Source: Marasmius tenuissimus
Taxonomy: Eukaryota; Basidiomycota; Agaricomycetes; Agaricales; Marasmiaceae
DNA length: 64,000 bases
Direction of reading: 5' to 3'
Assembly: GCA_029532415.1 (NCBI GenBank)
Contig: JAQOTA010000053.1
Location: 124,001-188,000, forward strand
Below, in pieces: positions 33,499 through 43,619 of this stretch (its first letter is position 1; the number at the start of each line of letters is the position of its first letter). A model generated the notes under the pieces. The model was not told the DNA's origin, did not search any database, and saw only the letters and a list, made by a program, of their open reading frames with translations. The position numbers were made by a program, and so were the translations under genes.

Positions 33499-34149
33499 CT
33501 ATACAGACTCTGAAGTCTTATCATACAGGGTCTCTGGGTTTTCTAGCTGCATGCTATTCAATCTAGATATCAAGTCAGCAACTTCCTCCTGCGGGCCTTG
33601 GAATGTGGTAGTCCGTGCTACTTCTGTGCTAGGTACCGCCTTATTGGGCGATGTCTCCTTCTTGCTACCTGTCGTTCGTTCTAGCAATTTCTTTTCTAAT
33701 TTCCGGTGAGCCTTTGTCTTTTTCCATACCTCCAGATCATCTAATTCTGAATCGGTATCTTCTTCATTATCGGAATCTTCCCCTGAGTCTTCTTTGTTTC
33801 TTAATACCCCGAACATTCCTGCATCAGGCACCATGGTTTTGAAGTGCGACCTATGAAAGTAACTCTCGGCCACCTCGCTCACTTCATCCACTGGATAAGG
33901 CTCTGATATGTCCCGGTTAGGCTTCCGAGCACGCAATCGTGACTCCAATATCTGCTGCAGGAATAAGGGTATCCCTAGCCAAAAGTACGTGGCATACTGT
34001 CGGTCTGTCATCTTGCCGGAACCAACCAATTCTCCCCCTTTCTCTTGGAATCTCCTGACATAACGCAACCATTGCGACTTGTTTTCAATGGGACACAAAG
34101 CTTGCTTTAAAGCAAGAGCCTGGAGGTCACTAGGCTGGTAGCGTTGCAA
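33499..34149 (-). pseudogene. gag: Gypsy gag, middle part belonging to the right arm
   Basis: The minus-strand frame reads QRYQPSDLQALAL, WLRYVRRFQEKGGEL, YFWLGIPLFLQQILESRL, a capsid-like continuation of Gag, then an acidic region and EEVADLISRLNSMQLENPE. It is separated from its N-terminal part (39360-38815, minus) by the 34169-38708 insertion with target duplication CATAC. Its last 35 bp (33499-33533) lie in the left arm, read antisense, so the natural Gag end is missing beyond the inversion breakpoint. Confidence 0.8.
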
Positions 34150-34168
34150 AGCTCGCTCTGCATCATAC

Positions 34169-34903
34169 TGTTACATCCATGCATCTTACCCTGGTCTATC
34201 TCACCTGGTCACATCACGCTTGGCTAGTCACATCACTTCCAGACCCATTCCGGGTACTTCCGGGCTATTATTCTAGTCCATTCCAAGACTATTCCATCCC
34301 CGGCACTCAACCTTCACTTCCGCACTTCAGTCTCTTACACCAAGTCCATCCCCGGAACCTCCGCCACTTCCGCCTCCGCTTCCGGGACTCTTTCCATTCT
34401 TCATTCTGACTTATTCTGACTTACTTATCTCCGACTTCTGAGATATTTCCACGCTCACTTATTCTATTCATATCTTCATTCCATCACGCACTTATTCATT
34501 TCTGGTTCATTTCCCTTCCGGTATTATTCTCCCCGTATTTGACTTCCATATGATACATCCTTTCCCGCACTTGACTCACTTATGATTCATTCATTTACTA
34601 TAACCCTATATAAGCTCTATACTTCTATCCTGTATCTTAAGACTCGAAATCAACCAGGTTTCAACCAGGACTCACCTGGATACTTCTCTATCATGTCTTT
34701 TCTTCTATCTCGCAACTTGTCCTCTTAGTCTAGTAGAAGGACAGCTCAGTTCATGGTGCTGTTGGCGAAACCTTCAGCTACTGTCTGCTCTAGATCCGTT
34801 GCTCCCACACTCCTTCATCATATCTCTTTCCTATCCATCTATCCGACAGCATATAAAACCCCATATCTTATCTTATCCCTATCCGATCCGCACGATCCTA
34901 ACA
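34169..34903 (+). repeat. 5' LTR (735 bp) of the non-autonomous element
   Basis: Contains a TATA box in CCCTATATAAGCTC (about 34603-34616). About 25-30 bp downstream is AAGACTCGAAAT (34639-34650), the likely start of the transcript. Confidence 0.92.
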
Positions 34904-34905
34904 GT

Positions 34906-34917
34906 ATTTCGAGTCTT
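34906..34917 (+). promoter_or_regulatory. Self-priming site (Tf1/sushi-like)
   Basis: ATTTCGAGTCTT, two bases after the 5' LTR, is the exact reverse complement of AAGACTCGAAAT at 34639-34650, just after the TATA box. In Tf1/sushi-type elements the first bases of the transcript fold back and prime reverse transcription at such a site, instead of a tRNA. No TGG-starting tRNA site is seen here. Confidence 0.75.
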
Positions 34918-36827
34918 TACCTGGACTGAGAATGCTGTCATGACTTCATATCCGAGCATCCCGGCATCTACCCACCTTCTCCGAGATTAATTCCGGACTT
35001 AGGTCGGTTCTCGCGGTGTTCATTCCTCATTACGACACTTATGTCACTCATGTCGCCCTCACACCCCTTCCAGGGTTATCCTTCCATTCTATCCGCCACC
35101 CATACCTTGTCCCACGTTTGGTTTAGCTCTGGGTTCTCTTCCGGCACTCCCGGCATATTCATAAATCAACATATACATTACTTTCCCATGCTTTCTTGAC
35201 ATCGGACATTCCATCCTTCCGACATTCATCTCTCATCCCGACATTCACCTCACTTCATACATCCCGACAACTCTCTTCCCCAACTCAGGATCTATCCGGG
35301 ACTTGATAGCAGTACTCTACTCTGTGGTTCTAACCGTTCTTAGCCTGTTTTGGATCCGGTCATCTCCACTTCGGACATCTTGACCATTTCTAGTGCACTC
35401 TGACCTCGCGCCGTGCTGCACTCTCTACGGTTTCCTTCCGGGACCATCTCTTCCGGGTTGTTGGCTCTCAGTACCACTTCCCACCTACTCGGAGTTCATT
35501 CTCCACTCGGCTTTTGCCATCTTTCCTTCCGGTTTAGCTCTCTGCTTAGTTCTTGATTCACTCTGACTCCACCGCTCGGATCCGTTGATCTCATGGTAGG
35601 CAGCAGAACACTCATATCAGAACAACAGCTGGAGTTGGATCCGCGCGCACCTCCGACTCGTACAGGTGTACTCTTGGAGGTTCACCCTTCCTCTTCCTTT
35701 CCCCGGCTTCCGTGCTTTGCTCCGACGCCATCTCATTTGGGGACTCTCTCGCCTCCGGGCCCGCCATTCTGGCACTTTCCTACTTACGGGTATGTTTCTT
35801 TATGTCTTTATGACCTCCGGTCGCTTCCGGCCATTTATCGTTCATTACTATCATACTTTTACGTCAATTATCTTCAACTTTTACACTTACAACTTTCTCC
35901 CATCTTCCTTCCTTCCTTTTCTATACCTTGTCCGAGTTTACCTCCGACGTTTTCGAGTTTTTGGTTGTTCTTGCCATTTACATAATTTTCGGATGTGTTT
36001 TCTCCGACGTTTGGACTTGTTTCGGATTGCTTTTGCTTCCACTTCGGACTTTTGCACTTCCGACATGTTTGTACTTTCATTTATCATTTTCTACTGGCCC
36101 TTCCGAGCCGCTTCCGCTTTTTTCGCGTTTTTCTCTTCTCTTTTATTTTTCTCGGATTACTTTCCGCCTTCCGAGTTATTATTTCCGACTTTTGAAGGTT
36201 TACTTCGACTTTTGCTTCTGCTTGCTTCCGCTTTCCTTCCACACTCTTTCCGAGCTGCTTCCGAGTTTTTTCACACTTCTCTCATTTCTTTCATTTTCTC
36301 GGGTTTCCTTCCGGCTTCCGCTTCCGCACTTCCGAGTTTTTGAAATTTTACTTTGTCTTTCCTTCCGGTTTGCTTCCGCGCCGCTTTTTTATCCTTCTCG
36401 GAACCTTTTTCTTCCGGGTTGAAATTTTACCTTGTCAATTTCGACATTTTCAAGTATTTTCTCTTTTTTCTTTCCGCTGGAGGTGTTTCGGCTCCGAAGC
36501 CTCGGAGGTTTTTCGGAATCCGACATTTTTTCTTCGGAATCTTCACTTCGGGACCTTTTTCCCCGGCCGATTTGTTGACTTCATTTATTTCTGCCATGCA
36601 CTGTCACTTTTTTTGGAAATTGTTTTTCTGTTTTCTTTCCTTCAGTTTAACTTCCTTTCGAATACTTTTCAGTATCAAATTTCATCTATTATTTCACCTA
36701 TTTTTCATACATATCATTACTTTTTCACGCCTATCCACTCTCTTTCAATTCTTTTATTTTCTCTTCATCCCTCCCTCCCTCCCCACTACGTTGGATAACT
36801 CTCATTGGTTCTTGGGGCAAGAACCTT

Positions 36828-36837
36828 AAGAGGGGGA
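36828..36837 (+). promoter_or_regulatory. Second, internal polypurine tract
   Basis: The phrase 'caagaaccttaagaggggga', then 'tac', occurs here and again at 37951-37973 before the 3' LTR. After the internal copy the sequence (CGGTATCATCTC) is not the LTR. The interior may contain the 3' end of an older related element or a duplicated segment. Confidence 0.6.
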
Positions 36838-37960
36838 TACCGGTATCATCTCGCCTCATCTCATGGTCACTCAGATCATTTTAGGTCATTCAGCCACCTT
36901 TTTCGGCACTTCAGCCACTCTCCAGTCATTTCGACTTATCCTTCTTGGCTACCGACCTCATCCTCTCCCCAGTTGCATCTCATGCCTTCTGGACTCCTGC
37001 CGGACCCTTCCCAACCTAGTTTCCCACCTTTCATATTTGTGCGTACCTCACCCATACTGTTGTATTCACATTCTACTTCACTATTTCTATCATTCTATTC
37101 ATTCACTTATTCATTTCTACCATCCTATCCCATCACCTTATCATTCCAATCATCTACCCATTTCTTCCATTCACTTTATCCCTTATCATCCTATCATCAC
37201 TTCATCCCTTTCACTTTATCATTTCAATCACCTACCCAATTCTTCTCATCACTTTATCCCTTATCATCCCGTTATCCTTCTACTTATTTCTTATCATCAC
37301 ATCACCTTTCACCTTATCATTCATTCACCTATTTTCTTCTATCATTTTATCCCTTCACACCTATCTTCCCACTTCACCATTCCTTGTTGGGCTTTTGCCT
37401 GATATTCTTACCATTTCTCTATCCTTCATTCATCTTCACTTCTCATGGCCATCACTCAGGTCAATTATTCACATACATATCCTTTCTCTCCTTTGCTGCA
37501 CTATTACTTGTGTATGCCATCCAGAACCTTTGGGGACTGGTGTTTACTTTTCTCTTCACTTACAAGTTTCACCTTCTCTCCATCTTTTACCTATACATTT
37601 CATATCTTTGGTCTGCTACTCAGCCAAGATTCTTGCCTTTCTATATGTTTTACATTGTTTGACACTTTGTAGACTTATCTTTGGCTGGTTTTTCCTGTTC
37701 TCTCTCTTCTCCCTACTTCCTTGTTCCTTACTTTCGCATTTTTCGCCCTTCTTCTCTCTTTACTTTATCTTCACTGTTTGGCTTGACTTATGTTGAGCTG
37801 AATTGGTGGGGGGCTTAGTTCCCCTCTTCCTTTTGTTGTTTTTCCCTGTCTCTTCTTTTCCTTACATCACCCTTCCTTCATGATTACTTTCATACTTCTT
37901 TTTTTACCTACATCCTTCATTCGTGGACTACTCTTGATGGTTCTTGTGGGCAAGAACCTT

Positions 37961-37970
37961 AAGAGGGGGA
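37961..37970 (+). promoter_or_regulatory. Polypurine tract of the non-autonomous element
   Basis: AAGAGGGGGA lies 3 bp before the 3' LTR start. Confidence 0.75.
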
Positions 37971-37973
37971 TAC

Positions 37974-38708
37974 TGTTACATCCATGCATCTTACCCTGGT
38001 CTATCTCACCTGGTCACATCACGCTTGGCTAGTCACATCACTTCCAGACCCATTCCGGGTACTTCCGGGCTATTATTCTAGTCCATTCCAAGACTATTCC
38101 ATCCCCGGCACTCAACCTTCACTTCCGCACTTCAGTCTCTTACACCAAGTCCATCCCCGGAACCTCCGCCACTTCCGCCTCCGCTTCCGGGACTCTTTCC
38201 ATTCTTCATTCTGACTTATTCTGACTTACTTATCTCCGACTTCTGAGATATTTCCACGCTCACTTATTCTATTCATATCTTCATTCCATCACGCACTTAT
38301 TCATTTCTGGTTCATTTCCCTTCCGGTATTATTCTCCCCGTATTTGACTTCCATATGATACATCCTTTCCCGCACTTGACTCACTTATGATTCATTCATT
38401 TACTATAACCCTATATAAGCTCTATACTTCTATCCTGTATCTTAAGACTCGAAATCAACCAGGTTTCAACCAGGACTCACCTGGATACTTCTCTATCATG
38501 TCTTTTCTTCTATCTCGCAACTTGTCCTCTTAGTCTAGTAGAAGGACAGCTCAGTTCATGGTGCTGTTGGCGAAACCTTCAGCTACTGTCTGCTCTAGAT
38601 CCGTTGCTCCCACACTCCTTCATCATATCTCTTTCCTATCCATCTATCCGACAGCATATAAAACCCCATATCTTATCTTATCCCTATCCGATCCGCACGA
38701 TCCTAACA
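37974..38708 (+). repeat. 3' LTR (735 bp) of the non-autonomous element
   Basis: Same length and, as far as I can see by eye, same sequence as the 5' LTR. It is followed by the target duplication CATAC. Confidence 0.92.
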
Positions 38709-38814
38709 CATACATCCGCAGTATATCCTTTTTAAGCTGGCGCCAAGACCCTGTATGATAAGACTTCAGAGTCTGTATAGTTCTATTGACTTTTATAGAA
38801 CAATAATCCAGCAA

Positions 38815-39360
38815 TCATTTGCATTGTTCTCGACTATCAGTCACTTCGTGCTTGGCCAGCAACCGCTCGTACTGGCGAATCCAGCTTTCCACCTGTGAAT
38901 ATGACCCCTTAAACGTACGGGGGGCATCACGCGAGTGCGGTGCCGGTAATGCTACGGCGTATACTTTGTCAAATGAGGATCCCGATAATCGATTTGCACG
39001 AGCGGTGCGAAGGGTAGGTTCTACTGTTACTTGAGTTTGAGGCTGGCCAGACTCAGCTTCTCGCTCAGTTTCTGGCTGGATGTGAATGGTGGTGGCATTA
39101 TACCCTTGTGCTGGCATTTGTAAGTGAATTCCTTGTGTGTTTGACAGTCCTGCGTCTAACAATCCTTGTTGGCTCATGTTCAGATGAATGAACGACTCTG
39201 ATTGGGGAGGTGACTCTGGCCGAGACTGAGCGTGAGTCAAAGGTGTGGAAGGGGTATCAGTGTCTGAGTCCAGCTCAGAATAAGGCTCACGGATAGACGT
39301 AAAGTCACTGGAAGTAGTCAAGTTACAATCCAATGGCATAAATTCCGGTATGTTCACCAC
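38815..39360 (-). pseudogene. gag: Gypsy gag N-terminal part, right arm
   Basis: Mirror copy of 32919-33464. It differs at two noted residues (NRLSGSS for NRLLGSS, and EQCK for EQCE at the end). The same TGA follows. Past the TGA the frame continues toward WRQLKKDILRMYDAERALQRYQ once the 34169-38708 element and one CATAC are ignored, showing that the right arm carries more of gag than the left. Confidence 0.8.
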
Positions 39361-39444
39361 GCGTTCGCTGAAGAGAATACCAAATTCTCAATTGTCGTTA
39401 ATTTAAAAGGTGAACAATCCCCCCCTCATGGTGGGCTCCACTGA

Positions 39445-40038
39445 TGTCAAGTGAGAAAAAAACTCGCACAGAGTTCAGGATTCTCAAAACTCAACGAATT
39501 TTTTATTGCGAGTGGGTAGGGCGAAAGTTCACGGAGTAGGAAGATGAGTTCGGCTACAGGTACATATAGCACTAATAGCCTGCACTGAGGACTTGATTAG
39601 CTAACAATAAAAAAAAACAGACACGGCGTTAGCTGGTGATCACCAAGGCACAATACCCACCTGATGCGCTGAGCCTGTCAGCGCCGAGAGAGACTAGAGA
39701 TTTGAGGACAATAGAGGTGTGAGAAAGGGGCTCGTCACTTCAGGTGCAAGTCGAACAAGTCACTTACAATTACTTGGCTTCAGCTGCGCTGAAGCCCTGA
39801 TAGGTAGTGGTTAGAGGTCAAGAGGTCTATATATTTAAACTAAATACATTGTTGGTTTTTTATAGCTATCGTGTGTTTGCTATTGTAAAATTTACAAGCT
39901 TATACCAATCAAGATTAAATAAGGGAAACGTGAATTGACCGTATAGTGGTCGAAAGAAGAAGCACCACAAAACCCCGAGATTGCCATGTCGTGCTTCGTT
40001 TGACAATATTCAATGCGCAAACAAAATTATTCCTGACA
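39445..40038 (-). repeat. Gypsy LTR, right arm (594 bp, inverted)
   Basis: Reverse-oriented copy of 32241-32834 with a few substitutions, e.g. near 39998 and 40014. It ends at 40038 next to the 15-bp target duplication. Confidence 0.85.
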
Positions 40039-40039
40039 C

Positions 40040-40054
40040 GGAGTCAACCGCTTC
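40040..40054. repeat. 15-bp target duplication, right copy
   Basis: GGAGTCAACCGCTTC, direct repeat of 32224-32238. The sequence to its right (to about 40260) continues the module N homology with 26100-26270. From 40260 to 41090 no gene is supported. Confidence 0.85.
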
Positions 40055-41094
40055 AACTTTTAAGTGAGTCGTTCGCTGACTGAAAGTGCCTGAAAGAAAG
40101 AATAGAGATGAACAGTTCTACAAGGTTGGCTCGAGACGGTGAGTAATACTGTGGGGGTAATATACGCGTCGACATTCAGTTCGTTGTAAGCGACCAAACT
40201 AGGGCCTAAGTCGCCATATTTTGTCTCAAAGCTCCTTATGATGGATGATCAAGGAGGCTAGGGTCTGCGTCGCGTTTTAATTTAGTCGCTAGTCATCTTG
40301 TTTGTCAAATAGTATCCTCCGCTGGTAGAGAGTGTCGGTATTGAGATACCCGCTCCTACGCTTTGTTATCATGAGGTGCGATGAGAATCGATCAGGCGTT
40401 CGCAGTTTTGTGGACCGCAGCGGTGCCTACTTCGTGATTTTGACAATGATAGTCCAGGTCGCCGATAGCGATACTTTTCTGGCTCACAGCCATCCCAATA
40501 TTTCTAAAGCGACTTTTGTGGTGGTATTTTCTGTGGCTAGCGTTCCTGTTTACTTGTGGGACAAGCAGATATGACTGGGTTGGTATAGTTCACCCCGTCA
40601 TGCGATGCTAGGCCCCACCAGCACCTACGTGCATATGACTCTCAGAACTGCCCGACATATCGTGCGCCGAGCCCAGGCAAACCAAGGCTGTGTGTGCCTT
40701 TCGAGAGATGGGATATTAGGACACAACATTCAGAGGTACTCGAGTCGGAAGAATCCCGGGGACAATCTTGAATCCGTGGGGCTGCCGGGTGTGATTTCGA
40801 CCCTCAACCTACTGATACCAAGTATAGGTTGAACATTCCCTTTTGACCTAGCTAGTGAGCAATACGGTCATTTTCGGGAATCGCCGAAATGGCTCAGAAT
40901 ACTGCCAGCAGTGAGCACTCTACCACAAGTCCGCCCCGTTTGCCTCCAGTCGTATACTTAGACCCTTATTTACCTTTGATCTCCCTCACATTTCCCCGGG
41001 AATCCGGAGTGCTCCCTTTGCTCTTCATCGTTCATGGTCTAAGTTATGAAATTGTGAAAACTTGAGGTGCTCGCCGAGCTGTATTCCCCTATTT

Positions 41095-41530
41095 TTGGAA
41101 TGCTATATATATACACGACGCACGTATAGTGAAGTTGAGCTAGATGTGCAGAGGTCTCGCGTTCTATCGAGCGATACAGTTTGGAAACTATCCGAGATTT
41201 CTCAGTATTCCTCTCTCTCGTACCATCAAAAGCCCCTTTTCTCTGCTCCTACTTCACAACTTTCCTATCAAAATGTGCAACATCTCACCCGAGAAAAAAC
41301 TCCACAGCATTTCCGCACAATTCCACTCGCTGTGATACCCTTGTTTCCAAACTTGGTGACTCAACAGATTGTAGTGTTCCACGTCAAGATGATCACTCTA
41401 AGTAGCCCATATCATCAACTCGGAAGCGGGGGACTCATATCAAAGCGTCTATCGAGTCTCGGTGGTAAAAAAACTCAGAGTCGGGAGCCTTCCGAGAAAC
41501 TTCGAAAATTAGAACTTGGTCTCTAGCCTA
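41095..41530. repeat. Relic 3' flank of a lost small-TM family copy
   Basis: Matches 20145-20330: 'tatatacacgacgcacgtatagtgaagttgagctag' and 'tattcctctctctcgtaccatcaaaagcc'. No recognisable exons lie upstream, so the gene itself was probably lost or scrambled. Confidence 0.5.
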
Positions 41531-41843
41531 AAAAAAAAGGAGGGTGTTTTTAGATAGTTCCCTTCAATCTCATCAGGACAACCCCAGTTTCCATGACAAA
41601 CGCGCACTGCTACCACATATCCGGATTCAAGGTGAACTGATCTAATCATCACCCCCCCCCCCCATCTTTTTGTACTCCATAAAACCAGTTCTTTCACGAC
41701 TTTCTGGTGAAGTAGGCAAAAATTTCCTCCCTCCGCACCTCACTCACTTGTGGCGTTGAACGCACCGATGGCAGACTGGCTCTCCTTACGTCTTTGACGA
41801 CCTTATGGCCGGACCTGCTTGATAGCTCACTTTACCCAAACAG

Positions 41844-42292
41844 AATCTTCTTAGTCCCTTCAGTACAAGGCTTGGTCCTCGTGTCGCGACAGAATGTCAA
41901 CAAAGCTCGTACGTGACCTCTTGGTCTTACTTAATATATCCTAGTGAACCACGCTGAATCCATCATACTCAGTAAGAATGCTGGAGCGTCGGAGTCTCAA
42001 GTCTGCTCTCAAGAAGGGCGACGCCACTGGGATCCTTCTCATTGTGTCGATCGTCTTGGTGGCTTCATTCTGCCTACTTGTTCTCTGGCGCCATCACGCA
42101 ATCGCGAAAGAAACGAAGCAACTCGAAAACGTGTGGTGTCAGAAATGTCGAAAGGGGCTTGCTCCTCAATGGGCGATCCAGAAGAATTCTAGAAGACTTG
42201 AAGAAGTCTGGTGTCGAAAGTGTCGAAAGGTGCTGGTTGTGATGTCTACGGGGCTAGACTCTAACGCTGAGGTACCGCAATGGGTGAAGTGA
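41844..42292 (+). pseudogene. Small-TM family copy 6 with doubled CxxC tail; exon 1 damaged
   Basis: Exons 41844-41908 and 41973-42292 keep the family splice sites and phases. Exon 2 reads IFLVPSVQGLVLVSRQ, the end of the signal peptide plus mature start. Exon 3 gives a TM helix ILLIVSIVLVASFCLLVL and then two cytosolic knuckles, VWCQKCRKGL and VWCRKCRKVL. The usual first exon (ATG, signal peptide start, GT donor) is not intact: near 41767 an ATG is followed by a scrambled segment lacking the donor. The doubled CxxC unit extends the single one in copy 3. Possibly still expressed from another start; otherwise a decaying gene. Confidence 0.55.
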
Positions 42293-42849
42293 TCTAGGTA
42301 GAACATTGTTGGTTTCCCGGAGGTTTCCTTCATTATAGATATAGATATATACACGTATAGAGTTGGGCTGGACTCAATGGCAGTATACACACGATATGGT
42401 GTCGAGGACGGGGTCTCAAATATTATCTCTTATACTATACTTAGACTGAACAGCCCAATTCTAATGTTGCCTCTTCTACACCGCACGCTCGCTGCTTCCC
42501 GGTGAGTTGTTTATGGGAAGGAGGAAAGCACCCCCAGTACCGCTTCGGAGGTTAATGCACGGTATGATACGAGTGTGTTAGTATAGTGCCTATAACAGTT
42601 TGTGGATCACAGTGTGTTTGCACTGGAAGACGAGACGTAGATCCGCTTGTTGATGGTAATATCCGGTTGTGGGTGGAGATGGAATATTCAGGCTTAGAAT
42701 AAATGACTTTGGCGGATTTCAGACTATCTCGACCGCACTGGTTTGATGTATAAAAACCACTCCACCGGGAGCAGATTCTTTTTAAAAGCCCAGAATTGGG
42801 GGGCGCAGTCATTATCGTCGAGCTGCTGACGACAACAAACTCTCGGAGT

Positions 42850-43010
42850 TGTATCAGAACCTGAGGGGTCCTGCCACTTCTGGGCTGTATGAGAGTGGTG
42901 ATTATCTTGATGAAGTTTGACCATCCGGCAGATAGAATCATAATGACATACAGCGATGCGAGTCACTGGTATCCGTTGGTCTTGTTGAACAGCTTGCAGG
43001 GGGTCAGTCC
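42850..43010. repeat. Recurring module M, copy e
   Basis: Contains 'atcttgatgaa', 'gatagaatcataatgacata', 'cagcgatgcgagtcactgg' and 'cttgcagggggtcag'. It lies downstream of family copy 6, repeating the gene-then-module order of the other blocks. A foldback-arm-like piece follows at 43035-43085. Confidence 0.55.
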
Positions 43011-43619
43011 CGTTACTAGGTGCTTATCACTATCAGTGCCTGTGAAGCTGTCACGGGGCGCGGAGCAGAGTTTCGAGGCCGTGAAACTGGTCGTGAAAGG
43101 GAATCGAGAAAGGAAGAAATTCCCGGGCTCGGGAATTCACACCATTCACGGCCGGGAAACCTTCCGGGAATAGAATCAATTCATCTCCGGGAATGCTGTA
43201 AATAACTTACCGTAAATAGTATAGGTTCCCGGACGATAAATATTTATCTTATCGAGCGGGAATCTTATCTATTCACGGGCGAGAATAATGGCGAGAATTC
43301 ATTAGATTCGCGGTCGAGAATTCGTCCGTAAAATACATTACCCTCTCCAAGTACGATGAGAAAATCTGCTTGGGCGTGGCGAGGACGGACAGCGACGCTG
43401 TATTGTAAGTCAGAGGGCTGAGAGAGACGACGTTGAAGAGATAAACGCCGAACATAGGGCGGCCCAGGCCCACACCAAAGTGGGCGAACCGGCCCGACAT
43501 CAAGACCTGATGTCAGTCCTCGTGGTAGCGCGTTCCTCTCACTTCGACCACCACCACTCCGTACCTTCAAGCTCCAGCGACCTCGGTCTGACGCTCAACA
43601 GCGTACCGTCAACACGAAC

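Larger units (their letters stand above)
34169..38708 (+). mobile_element. Non-autonomous LTR element (4.54 kb) with self-priming signature
   Basis: LTRs of 735 bp each (34169-34903 and 37974-38708) start TGTTACATCC and end GATCCTAACA. I noticed no difference between them, so insertion is recent. Exact target duplications CATAC lie at 34164-34168 and 38709-38713. The 3.07-kb interior is strongly pyrimidine-rich on the plus strand and encodes no gag or pol; its long frames are Phe/Leu/Ser-rich artefacts of T/C composition. A self-complementary primer site and two polypurine tracts are present. It must rely on enzymes of an autonomous relative. Confidence 0.9.
32241..40038. mobile_element. Inverted duplication of a Gypsy 5' end (LTR + gag), head-to-head
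   Basis: Two 1293-bp arms, 32241-33533 and 38746-40038, are inverted copies with only a few differences. Each arm holds a complete 594-bp LTR and the start of gag, with LTR promoters pointing inward. The spacer is 33534-38745. It contains the rest of gag belonging to the right arm (minus strand) plus a later 4.54-kb LTR insertion. Without that insertion the spacer would be about 670 bp. No pol is present. The outer ends are both LTR 5' ends (TGTCAGG...). The whole is flanked by a 15-bp direct repeat, not the usual 4-6 bp. Confidence 0.9.

Noticed and set aside
34179..34409. A 76-codon frame repeated identically at 37984-38214
   Set aside because: Both lie inside the two LTR copies; identity reflects the LTR pair, not a gene duplication.
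35593..37796. Several overlapping open frames of 130-285 codons rich in Phe, Ser and Leu
   Set aside because: They overlap in two or three frames on one strand, lie inside the coding-free LTR element and follow from its T/C skew. No motifs.
2311..40038. RIP-type mutation as the cause of stops in transposons
   Set aside because: RIP gives dense C-to-T changes in CpA and many stops (TAA/TAG). Here stops are few, all the noted ones are TGA, and LTR pairs are nearly identical. CpG decay fits better.
42042..42242. Alternative frame over the 41844-42292 gene and similar minus-strand frames throughout
   Set aside because: Shadows of exons with clear family splice phases and motifs in another frame.
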